In this document: positions 57,474 to 64,000 of the stretch, in pieces
Numbering within the stretch: the first letter of the stretch is position 1
How the letters are laid out: every line of letters begins with the position of its first letter
Assembly (NCBI RefSeq): GCF_051860505.1
Contig: NZ_JBHYDX010000016.1
Location: forward strand, 1-64,000
From: Pannonibacter sp051860505
GTDB lineage: Bacteria; Pseudomonadota; Alphaproteobacteria; Rhizobiales; Stappiaceae
Length of the DNA: 64,000 nt
Direction: 5' to 3'
Notes under the pieces: generated by a model
Told to the model about the DNA's origin: nothing
What the model saw: the letters and a program-made list of their open reading frames with translations, nothing else
Databases searched by the model: none
Made by a program: the position numbers and the translations under genes

Positions 57474-57588
57474 CGGTGGGGCTCCTGTGCCATCGTCAGC
57501 CTTGACGGCTTGTTCTGGCCGGAACGGATAAGGCCGCAGCCGGCGGGATGCAAGCTGCGGCCTTCGAGATAAGCGGAGATGCCCGGGA

Positions 57589-58701
57589 TCAGGCAGAAAG
57601 GGCGTTCAACTCAGCCACGATGGCGTCGCCCATCTGGGTGGTGCCGATGACGGTCGAGCCTTCCGAGGCGATGTCACGGGTGCGCAGGCCCTTGTCGAGG
57701 GTGGCCGAGATGGCGCGGTCGAGGAGGTCAGCCTCGGCGACCTTCTCGAAGGAGTAGCGCAGGCACATGGCGAAGGAGGCGATCATGGCGATCGGGTTGG
57801 CGGCACCCGAGCCCGCGATGTCCGGGGCCGAACCGTGCACCGGCTCGTAGAGGGCCTTACGCTTGCCCGTTGCTGCATCCGGCGCGCCGAGCGAGGCGGA
57901 GGGCAGCATGCCGAGCGAACCGGTCAGCATGGCAGCGACGTCCGACAGCATGTCGCCGAACAGGTTGTCGGTGACGATGACGTCGAACTGCTTCGGCCAG
58001 CGCACCAGTTGCATGCCGCCAGCGTCGGCCAGCATGTGGCTGAGCTTCACGTCAGAGAAGCGGGCGGCGTGGGTGGCGGTGACGACGTCGTTCCAGAGCA
58101 CGCCGGACTTCATGACGTTGCGCTTTTCCATCGAGCAGACTTCGTTGCGGCGGGTGCGGGCCAGCTCGAAGGCGACGGCGGCGATGCGCTCGATCTCGTA
58201 GGTGTCATAGACCTGGGTGTCGATGCCGCGCTTCTGGCCGTTCGGCAGATCGATAATTTCCTTCGGCTCGCCGAAATAGACGCCGCCGGTCAGCTCGCGC
58301 ACGATCAGGATGTCGAGGCCTTCGATGATCTCGCGTTTCAGCGAGGAGGCATCGGCCAGCGCCGGATAGCAGATCGCCGGACGCAGGTTGGCGAAGAGTT
58401 GCATGTCCTTGCGCAGGCGCAGGAGGCCAGCTTCCGGGCGCACGTCATAGGGCACCTTGTCCCACTTCGGGCCGCCGACGGCGCCGAAGATGACCGCATC
58501 GGCGGCCATCGCCTTGGCCATATCGGCCTCGGAGATCGACTTGCCATGGGCGTCATAGGCCGAGCCGCCAACCAGGCCCTGGTCCGTCTCGAAAGTGTCG
58601 CCGCCGCGTGCGTTGAACCAGGCGATGATCTTCGTGACCTCGGGCATGATTTCCGGACCGATGCCGTCGCCCGGCAGAAGAAGCAGCTTGTGGGTGGCCA
58701 T
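57589..58701 (-). CDS. leuB: 3-isopropylmalate dehydrogenase
   Basis: A protein of 370 residues. LLLLPGDGIGPEIMPEV begins the fold, SAYDAHGKSI and FGAVGGPKWD follow, and LLRLRKDMQLFANLRPA with VRELTGGVYFGEPK, KRNVMKSGVLWNDVV and YEPVHGSAPDIAGSGAANPIAMIAS complete the LeuB signature. It oxidises 3-isopropylmalate to the leucine precursor with NAD. In many Rhizobiales leuB, asd and a carbonic anhydrase gene lie close together, as they do in this window. Confidence 0.97.
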   Translation of the reverse strand: MATHKLLLLPGDGIGPEIMPEVTKIIAWFNARGGDTFETDQGLVGGSAYDAHGKSISEADMAKAMAADAVIFGAVGGPKWDKVPYDVRPEAGLLRLRKDMQLFANLRPAICYPALADASSLKREIIEGLDILIVRELTGGVYFGEPKEIIDLPNGQKRGIDTQVYDTYEIERIAAVAFELARTRRNEVCSMEKRNVMKSGVLWNDVVTATHAARFSDVKLSHMLADAGGMQLVRWPKQFDVIVTDNLFGDMLSDVAAMLTGSLGMLPSASLGAPDAATGKRKALYEPVHGSAPDIAGSGAANPIAMIASFAMCLRYSFEKVAEADLLDRAISATLDKGLRTRDIASEGSTVIGTTQMGDAIVAELNALSA

Positions 58702-58811
58702 GAGTGTTCCGTCCCGATCTTGTGTGAAATGTGGCTATGTCGGTAGCGGCTCGGCCCGACCTTTTCAAGCCAGACGAGCGGGCGTTTGCTCAAGCGTGAT
58801 CGCGCGAAACG

Positions 58812-59765
58812 TCAAGTAACGCTGGCAAGGGCGGGGGCAGCAAGAACGGTGAGGTCGGCGTTGCCGCCGCAGACGAGGATGCCGATGCGCTCGCCGCGCT
58901 GTGGGACATAGCGGCCGCTGGTGAGAGCGGCGAGGGCGGCAGCGCCACCGGGTTCGGCAACGACCTGGGCCTCGCGCCAGAGGCGCTGCTGGGCTTCGCG
59001 GATGTCGTCGTCGCAGACAATGATGACGTCATCCACCGCCATGCGGCAGATGTCATAGACCAATTCGCCGCAGCGGCGGGCGCCGAGACTGTCGGCCGCA
59101 ATGCCGCCGACCTCCACATCGACCGGTCCGCCCGCAGCAAGGGCTGCCGACAGGGAGCGGCAGCCCTCAGGCTCGACACCGATGACACGTGTCTTGCCGG
59201 CAAACCAGGTGGCGATACCGGAAATCAGGCCGCCACCACCGACGGCGACAAGCAGCGTGTCGAGGCCGCGCGTCTGGGCTTCCCATTCAAGGGCAAGGGT
59301 GCCCTGGCCGACAATGGTGGCCTCGGCGTCATAAGCGTGGATGTCGAGCGCGCCCGATGCCTCGCGCCAGGTCTCGCAGGTGCGGCGCGCTTCGGCATAG
59401 GTGGCCCCGCCGACCTCGACCTCTGCGCCATAGGCGCGGATGCGGGCGATCTTTGCCGGGGTAGCGATCTGCGGCACGAAGATGCGGGCGGGGATGTCGA
59501 GAGCCCGGGCAGCGAAAGCGACAGCCGCGCCATGGTTGCCGCCCGAGGCTGCCGTGACGCCGGAAAGCGGCACGTCCTGGCTGAGCAAGGAATTGAAGGC
59601 GCCGCGCGCCTTGAAAGATCCGCTGTGCTGCAGGGATTCCAGTTTCAGCGATGTTGCAAAAGGCAAGCCGAGATCGCCCTTGCGCAGTTGCAGCAAGGGT
59701 GTAACGCGAATATGCGGGGTGATGCGATCATAGGCGGCCTCGATGGCCGCAGCTGTAATTGGCAT
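58812..59765 (-). CDS. Threonine/serine dehydratase-like PLP enzyme
   Basis: A protein of 317 residues of the fold-type II PLP family. The PLP lysine is K52 in SGSFKARGAFN, SGGNHGAAVAFAARAL binds the substrate carboxylate, and VGGGGLISGI cradles the phosphate. It lacks the C-terminal regulatory ACT-like domain of IlvA, so it is the catabolic or racemase-like type (L-threonine/serine ammonia-lyase or serine racemase). The substrate is unproven. It lies 26 bp behind the TSUP permease gene. Confidence 0.87.
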   Translation of the reverse strand: MPITAAAIEAAYDRITPHIRVTPLLQLRKGDLGLPFATSLKLESLQHSGSFKARGAFNSLLSQDVPLSGVTAASGGNHGAAVAFAARALDIPARIFVPQIATPAKIARIRAYGAEVEVGGATYAEARRTCETWREASGALDIHAYDAEATIVGQGTLALEWEAQTRGLDTLLVAVGGGGLISGIATWFAGKTRVIGVEPEGCRSLSAALAAGGPVDVEVGGIAADSLGARRCGELVYDICRMAVDDVIIVCDDDIREAQQRLWREAQVVAEPGGAAALAALTSGRYVPQRGERIGILVCGGNADLTVLAAPALASVT

Positions 59766-59791
59766 TTTCCTGTCCAGTCAGGCGGATTTCC

Positions 59792-60562
59792 TTATATGCT
59801 AAGGAATTCGCCGATGGGCCGCCAGAGGAGATTTATGGCCAGGAGTGTCATAACCCAACGAAATGCTTTGCGAAACCTAGCCTCTGGCATATGTCCGAGC
59901 AGACGGGTGCCGGCCAACGTGCCCACAAAGCCGCTGATGATCATCGCGGCAATCAGCCCGGCCCAGGGGGCGAAGGCAAAGCCGAGCAGGCCGAAGACAG
60001 CGATTTTCAGAACATGCATGGTCAGGGCGGTTGCGGCCTGGGTTGCAACGAAGCTCTGGCGCGGAATGTCGAGGCCGGACAGGACCGCCCCGCCGATGGG
60101 GCCGGCAGCGCCGAAGAACATGCTCAGCACCGTGGACACGAAGCCTGCGACGGCGATGGCCGGCTTCGGGGTGTGCTGGTAGCGCGGGGCCTTGCCCCAG
60201 ACGGTCCAGAGCAGAAACAGGCCGATGCCGATGTTGAGCCAGACCTCGGGCAGGGTGATGGCGATCTGGCCGCCGACCAGGGCGCCCAGAACGGCGCCGG
60301 CGGCAAACCAGGCCATCAGGTCCCAGGCGATGTGCCGGACGAGCACGATGGCGCGGCCGGCATTGGAGCCGAGCTGCACCAGCCCATGCACCGGAACGAG
60401 GGCGGCCAGCGGCATGATGTTTGCCATCAACGCCAGCAGGGCCACGCCGCCGCCGAGGCCCACTGCAGCCGTCAGGGCCGAGGTAAAGAAGCTGGCGAGG
60501 ATGAGCACAAGCGAGGACCAGACCGGCAGCTGATCCGGCAGAAGAAGGGCGAGCAGGTCCAT
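59792..60562 (-). CDS. TSUP family (TauE/SafE) permease
   Basis: A protein of 256 residues with about eight hydrophobic helices. SALTAAVGLGGGVALLALMANIMPLAALVPVHGLVQLGSNAGRAIVL and the repeat SMFFGAAGPIGGAVLSGLDIPRQSFVATQAATALTMHVLKI match the TauE/SafE duplicated motif. Members export or import sulfite, sulfoacetate and similar organosulfur or C2 anions. The substrate is not known here. It is close to the dehydratase gene downstream and probably cotranscribed. Confidence 0.9.
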   Translation of the reverse strand: MDLLALLLPDQLPVWSSLVLILASFFTSALTAAVGLGGGVALLALMANIMPLAALVPVHGLVQLGSNAGRAIVLVRHIAWDLMAWFAAGAVLGALVGGQIAITLPEVWLNIGIGLFLLWTVWGKAPRYQHTPKPAIAVAGFVSTVLSMFFGAAGPIGGAVLSGLDIPRQSFVATQAATALTMHVLKIAVFGLLGFAFAPWAGLIAAMIISGFVGTLAGTRLLGHMPEARFRKAFRWVMTLLAINLLWRPIGEFLSI

Positions 60563-60667
60563 GCTGAGGGCTCCTAGTCAGGACGGCCTGTTATCGCATG
60601 GGTCATTTTTGTATGCAAGTGTATGCAATGTCACTTGAGGGCCGTGGGAGCAGTCCCGGCTGAAGTG

Positions 60668-61561
60668 TCAAACGCCGAAGATCAGGGCGCAGCCGATGAC
60701 CACGAGGGCCGCGCCGATCCATGCGCCAAGCGCCGGGCATTCGCGGGTGCGGGCCCATAGAAGCGGCAGCTGGATCGCCGGTGTGGTCGCTGACAGGGTG
60801 GAAATGATGCCGACTTCGCCGCCGGACAGGGCAAAGAGGATAAGCGTCATGCCGATGCCCATGCCCATGATGCCGGTCATGGCAACGCCGATGCCGACGC
60901 TCAGGGTCATCGGCTTCTGCGCTTTCACCATGGGCGTCGGCAGGGCGGCGATCAGCGTCAGGCCGAAGGCCGCTACGCCGATGCGCAGGGCGGAGGCGGC
61001 CACCGGATCGACACCAGCTTCCATGATGGGACGGGCAATGAGAGAGCCGACGGACTGCGACAGGGCGGCAGCCAGACCCAGGACAAGACCGATCCAGAGC
61101 GGTCCCTTGATCGCCTCCCACTGGTGCAACTGCGAGCGGCGCTTGCCGAAGCCGATGGCGAGGATGACGCCGGCAAAGGCCACGAGAACGCCGGCCAGCG
61201 CCTGACCGGACAGCGTCTCACCCAGGATGATCCAGCCGAGGAGGGCCGAGATCGGCGCGTTGAGCGAGAACAGCATCGCCGTGCGGCGCGGGCCGAGCCG
61301 GTTGAGCGAAAGAAACAGCGCCGTATCGCCGAGGAAGATGCCGATGAAGCCGGACAGGATCAGAGGCAGCAGATGTGCGCTGCCAATCGAGCCCCAACCA
61401 GGAACGACGGTGACATAGGCGGCAAGCACCGCAAACACCATCAGCATCCGGTAGCGGTTAAACGCGATAGCGCCGAGATGCTGGGACGGGGTGGTTGCGA
61501 TGAGGCCAGTGACGGCCCACAGGGCAGCTGCGGCCAGGGCCGCGATTTCATAGACGTACAT
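60668..61561 (-). CDS. EamA/DMT family transporter
   Basis: A protein of 297 residues with ten hydrophobic helices in two EamA halves. ALWAVTGLIATTPSQHLGAIAFNRYRMLMVFAVLAAYVTV, FIGIFLGDTALFLSLNRLGPRRTAMLFSLNAPISALLGWIILGETLSGQALAGVLVAFAGVILA and LSATTPAIQLPLLWARTRECPALGAWIGAALVVIGCALIF are typical. It is a predicted metabolite exporter. ATG 61561 is preferred over GTG 61567. It is downstream of a TenA-like gene with a 68-bp gap, but a thiamine role is not shown. Confidence 0.9.
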   Translation of the reverse strand: MYVYEIAALAAAALWAVTGLIATTPSQHLGAIAFNRYRMLMVFAVLAAYVTVVPGWGSIGSAHLLPLILSGFIGIFLGDTALFLSLNRLGPRRTAMLFSLNAPISALLGWIILGETLSGQALAGVLVAFAGVILAIGFGKRRSQLHQWEAIKGPLWIGLVLGLAAALSQSVGSLIARPIMEAGVDPVAASALRIGVAAFGLTLIAALPTPMVKAQKPMTLSVGIGVAMTGIMGMGIGMTLILFALSGGEVGIISTLSATTPAIQLPLLWARTRECPALGAWIGAALVVIGCALIFGV

Positions 61562-61629
61562 GAACACACACTGTGGGGCATGGCGAGTGAGGACCAGCCT
61601 GTGCCAGACCTCACCCGACTGGCGCGGAA

Positions 61630-62346
61630 TCAGGCAGGGAGCACAGGCTTACCAGTCCAGGCGGCCTCAAAGAAAGCGAATTCCAGTTCGCACATGCGGG
61701 AGAAAATGGCGGAAACACGGGCTTGATCGGCTTGCGACAGCGCCGGACCGACCCGGTCCATTTCCGCGCGCAGCCAGCCGACAAAGCCTGAAAAGCCAGG
61801 TCCGGCATGGAGATCGATCCATTCCGCCAGCCAGAAGGCATCGGGCCGCGGGTGGGCCGCTTCCCGTTCGCCCCAGGTGAGATAGACCCATTCGGCGCAG
61901 AGCAGGCAGGCAAGGCCCTCGGCGTAGGTGCCCGCCCCGGCGCTGTCGAGCAACAGTTGCGCAAAGGCGCGGGTGACCGGTCCCTGGGCGGCCGAAACAT
62001 AGGTCTCGGACGGCACGTTCAACGCCGCAAAGGACCGCAGGAAATAGTCGTTTTCTTCTGAGGTCAGAAGGGCGAGGAACCCTGCGAGCCGACGCTTGGC
62101 CGCCATGCTTGGCGCTTTGGCGACGAGATAGCCGAGGACCGAGGCGAGATCGGTGATGAACGTGTAGTCCTCGATCAGGTAGCGGACATAGGCCGCTTCC
62201 GGCATCGAGCCGTTGCCGATCGCGACGGTGAAGGGATGGCCGCAGGCCTGGTTCCATCTGTCGTCCGCTTGCGCAACCAGCCAGTCAGAGAAGCGGGCCT
62301 GCGGACGGGCGGCGGCATAGCCGGAAAAATGCGTGAGTTCGCTCAT
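61630..62346 (-). CDS. TenA family protein
   Basis: A protein of 238 residues, all helical. WNQACGHPFTVAIGNGSMPEAAYVRYLIEDYTFITDLASVLGYLVAKAP is the TenA opening, and LACLLCAEWVYLTWGERE and FWLAEWIDLHAGPGFSGFVGWLRAEMDRVG hold the usual active-site region. TenA enzymes salvage thiamine pyrimidine (aminopyrimidine aminohydrolase). The active-site segment here reads LLCAEWVY instead of the common PCYWxY, so it may belong to the TenA_E-like branch. It follows asd, separated by a strong terminator. Confidence 0.88.
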   Translation of the reverse strand: MSELTHFSGYAAARPQARFSDWLVAQADDRWNQACGHPFTVAIGNGSMPEAAYVRYLIEDYTFITDLASVLGYLVAKAPSMAAKRRLAGFLALLTSEENDYFLRSFAALNVPSETYVSAAQGPVTRAFAQLLLDSAGAGTYAEGLACLLCAEWVYLTWGEREAAHPRPDAFWLAEWIDLHAGPGFSGFVGWLRAEMDRVGPALSQADQARVSAIFSRMCELEFAFFEAAWTGKPVLPA

Positions 62347-62367
62347 GACAAATCCTGGCTTGATAAA

Positions 62368-62397
62368 GAAAAATCCCGGGGCGCTGGGCCCCGGGAT
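62368..62397 (-). terminator. Rho-independent terminator after asd
   Basis: On the minus strand a perfect 10-bp stem (ATCCCGGGGC at 62373-62382 with GCCCCGGGAT at 62388-62397) is followed by a TTTTT run (62368-62372). It separates asd from the TenA-like gene. Confidence 0.9.
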
Positions 62398-62425
62398 AAC
62401 AGTCTGAAGTTCAGATCACGCAGTC

Positions 62426-63460
62426 TCAGGCGGCCTGCTTCTTCGGGGTCAGCAGGCGGCGGTTGACCAGCACTTCGGCGATCTGGATCGCGTTGAGTGC
62501 GGCACCCTTGCGCAGGTTGTCTGCGACCACCCAGATGTTGAGGCCGTTCTCGATGGTCGCGTCCTCGCGGATGCGCGAGATGTAGGTGGCGTCTTCACCG
62601 GCGGTTTCGTAAGGCGTGATGTAGCCACCGTCCTCGTGCTTGTCGATCACAAGGCAGCCCGGAGCCTCGCGCAGGATGTCGCGGGCTTCATCGGCCGTGA
62701 TCGGACGCTCGAACTCGATGTTGACGCTTTCCGAGTGGCTGATGAACACCGGCACGCGGACGGCCGTGCAGGTCAGCTTGATCTTCGGGTCGAGGATCTT
62801 CTTGGTCTCGGCCATCACCTTCCACTCTTCCTTGGTGTAGCCGTCTTCCATGAAGACGTCGATGTGCGGAATGAGGTTGAAGGCGATGCGCTTGGTGAAC
62901 TTGGTGTTCTCGACCGGGTCGTTGACGAAGATGGCGCGGGTCTGGTTGAACAGCTCTTCCATCGCTTCCTTGCCGGCGCCGGACACCGACTGGTAGGTAG
63001 AAACGACAACGCGCTTGATGCCGGCTGCTTCATGCAACGGCTTCAGGGCGACAACGAGCTGGGCCGTCGAGCAGTTCGGGTTGGCGATGATGTTCTTCTT
63101 GGTGAAGCCGGTGATGGCATCGGCATTCACTTCCGGAACGATCAGCGGGACGTCCGCGTCGTAGCGCCAGGCGGAGGAGTTGTCGATGACAACGCAGCCC
63201 TTGGCACCGATCTTCGGCGCCCACTCCTTGGCGACAGTGCCGCCGGCGGACATGAGGCAGATGTCGGTGTCGGAGAAGTCGTAGTTTTCGAGCGCCTGGA
63301 CCTTCAGCGTCTTGTCGCCAAAGGATACTTCCGTGCCAAGCGACCGGCGCGAGGCGAGAGCGACGACTTCGTCGGCCGGGAACCCGCGCTCGGCCAGAAT
63401 GTCCAGCATTTCGCGGCCCACATTGCCCGTGGCGCCAACAATCGCAACCTTGTAACCCAT
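62426..63460 (-). CDS. asd: Aspartate-semialdehyde dehydrogenase
   Basis: A protein of 344 residues. The NADP loop is VAIVGATGNVGREM, and the active-site Cys is C130 in NPNCSTAQ. VDNSSAWR-type VIDNSSAWRYDADVPLIVPEVN and the conserved C-terminal half with VPVFISHSESVNIEF follow the family layout. It reduces aspartyl phosphate to aspartate semialdehyde, the branch point to lysine, methionine and threonine. GAGGA lies 8 nt before the ATG. The leader contains a candidate Thr/Met/Lys-rich leader peptide (63569-63694) and alternative hairpins. The terminator is at 62368. Confidence 0.97.
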   Translation of the reverse strand: MGYKVAIVGATGNVGREMLDILAERGFPADEVVALASRRSLGTEVSFGDKTLKVQALENYDFSDTDICLMSAGGTVAKEWAPKIGAKGCVVIDNSSAWRYDADVPLIVPEVNADAITGFTKKNIIANPNCSTAQLVVALKPLHEAAGIKRVVVSTYQSVSGAGKEAMEELFNQTRAIFVNDPVENTKFTKRIAFNLIPHIDVFMEDGYTKEEWKVMAETKKILDPKIKLTCTAVRVPVFISHSESVNIEFERPITADEARDILREAPGCLVIDKHEDGGYITPYETAGEDATYISRIREDATIENGLNIWVVADNLRKGAALNAIQIAEVLVNRRLLTPKKQAA

Positions 63461-63477
63461 GATCTTGTTCCTCGTCC

Positions 63478-63508
63478 GTCTCCCCGAGACCTGGCACCGT
63501 GAAGTCTC
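63478..63508 (-). promoter_or_regulatory. Alternative hairpins next to the asd ribosome-binding site
   Basis: On the minus strand GAGAC (63508-63504), GTCTC (63490-63486) and GAGAC (63482-63478) follow each other. The middle segment can pair with either neighbour, and the second pairing (loop GGG) ends 4 nt before the asd GAGGA. This is a possible switch controlling translation. Confidence 0.45.
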
Positions 63509-63568
63509 ACGCCTGCCTGGCTCTCTGGCACCCCACCATCCCGGGGGAGCGCGGGACGAGAGGCACCA

Positions 63569-63694
63569 TCAACGGGTAGTTTTGGTGGTCGTTTTGGTGA
63601 GTTTAGCGGCGGTGACGAGCGTGCGAGCGCGAGCAGCGACGGCGGTTGCCATCGTCATCATGCCCGTCATGTCGGCTGCGTGCCGAATGCTCAT
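63569..63694 (-). CDS. Candidate Thr/Met/Lys-rich leader peptide upstream of asd
   Basis: Forty-one codons from ATG 63694. The peptide starts MSIRHAADMTGMMTMATAV and ends KLTKTTTKTTR, with 11 Thr, 5 Met and 3 Lys. AGGAAAG lies 7 nt before the start codon, and a TTGACA -35-like element stands at about 63750. It ends 108 nt before asd. Asd makes the common precursor of lysine, methionine and threonine, so ribosome stalling at these codons could report their supply, as thrL does in enterobacteria. No family is known to me. The peptide could also be a chance ORF. Confidence 0.5.
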   Translation of the reverse strand: MSIRHAADMTGMMTMATAVAARARTLVTAAKLTKTTTKTTR

Positions 63695-63790
63695 AACTCG
63701 TCTTTCCTGTCCCAGACCGGGCAAGGTTGTGACCCGGAACCCCCATCTTGTCAATATTTCATTGCGCGGTGCGGGATGGCGACCCGGCCG

Positions 63791-64000
63791 TCAGGCCGGG
63801 GCACTGTGTTTCAGGTCAGGGCCGAGGGTCACTGCGGCGAAGACGAGAGAGAGCACCGAGCACAGCGCGATGGCTGCGACCATCGGGAGAACCGTGCCGT
63901 CAAAGAACGGACTGCTCGCCACGATCATCAGTCCGCCAGCCACCATCTGCAGCGTGCCGCCAAGCGAAGAGGCAAGGCCGGCGTTCTCGCCGTGATCGTC
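63791..64000 (-). CDS. C-terminal end of an MFS exporter, Bcr/CflA-like (partial)
   Basis: Sixty-nine codons enter from the right edge and end at TGA 63793-63791. The frame contains ENAGLASSLGGTLQMVAGGL, a loop-helix pattern typical of the Bcr/CflA drug-resistance branch of the major facilitator family, then a further hydrophobic helix (MVAAIALCSVLSLVFAAV) and a short polar tail. The N-terminal part lies outside the window. The exported compound is unknown. A hairpin (GGCC-rich) overlaps the stop but lacks a T-run. Confidence 0.75.
   Translation of the reverse strand, partial: DDHGENAGLASSLGGTLQMVAGGLMIVASSPFFDGTVLPMVAAIALCSVLSLVFAAVTLGPDLKHSAPA

Noticed and set aside
63776..63810. GGCC-rich hairpin at the end of the MFS gene as a terminator
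   Set aside because: It overlaps the stop codon and has no T-run on either strand.
1..64000. CRISPR array, insertion sequence or prophage
   Set aside because: I saw no regularly spaced identical repeats with unique spacers, no transposase and no phage structural genes. XerD at 44879 is the housekeeping recombinase in its usual context.

Overview
The window looks like chromosomal DNA from a high-GC alphaproteobacterium, most likely of the order Hyphomicrobiales (Rhizobiales). The gene order accA, DUF3108, rpmB, phytase-esterase-like protein, cobT, cobS, DnaJ-like, bolA, CorC-like, aroB, aroK, xerD is the backbone familiar from that order. A GAAC-N7-GAAC LexA box, a short palindromic repeat of rhizobial type (39919-39970) and the ethylmalonyl-CoA pathway genes agree with this. 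Family assignment (for example Stappiaceae) is only a guess. I see no insertion sequence, phage or CRISPR array.

Layout. 1-8840: end of an unknown gene, VOC protein, lapA-ihfB-sppA, a lytic transglycosylase, TspO, an acyl-CoA synthetase, and an acetyltransferase/flippase pair. 9003-15207: an SOS mutagenesis cassette imuA-imuB-dnaE2 behind a LexA box. 15231-19751: YchJ-like protein, tRNA-Ala, yggT-DUF167, a thioredoxin/LON-domain/Trm112 group, a prolyl-tRNA editing protein and two identical tRNA-Gly genes. 19825-32000: TetR with a divergent membrane protein, cytochrome c, MipA, pentapeptide protein, bdhA-patatin, two membrane proteins (one AT-rich), ispG, a pyridoxal kinase-like protein, DUF429 and an L,D-transpeptidase. 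32178-45802: the conserved backbone above. 45806-56155: amidase and a carbon-assimilation neighbourhood. 56336-64000: a VapBC pair, leuB, a threonine dehydratase-like enzyme, three transport or thiamine-related genes, asd with a candidate leader peptide, and the end of an MFS exporter.

The most interesting region is 47378-56155. Mesaconyl-CoA hydratase, crotonyl-CoA carboxylase/reductase and ethylmalonyl-CoA mutase surround an SbtA-type bicarbonate permease, an SbtB-like PII protein and a beta-carbonic anhydrase. Inorganic carbon uptake and interconversion are thus encoded next to the reductive carboxylase that consumes CO2. CobS and CobT, encoded about 14 kb away, serve synthesis of the cobalamin that the mutase needs, and bdhA and patatin may feed the same acetyl-CoA/acetoacetyl-CoA pool.

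A second candidate novelty is a 41-codon ORF with its own Shine-Dalgarno sequence upstream of asd. It is rich in Thr, Met and Lys codons, the three amino acids made downstream of Asd, and is followed by alternative hairpins that end beside the asd ribosome-binding site. Other notable signals are a compound palindromic repeat with constant internal spacing, a perfect 18-bp palindrome before sbtA, duplicated TetR operators, and a 20-bp tandem duplication that copies the amidase start codon into another frame.
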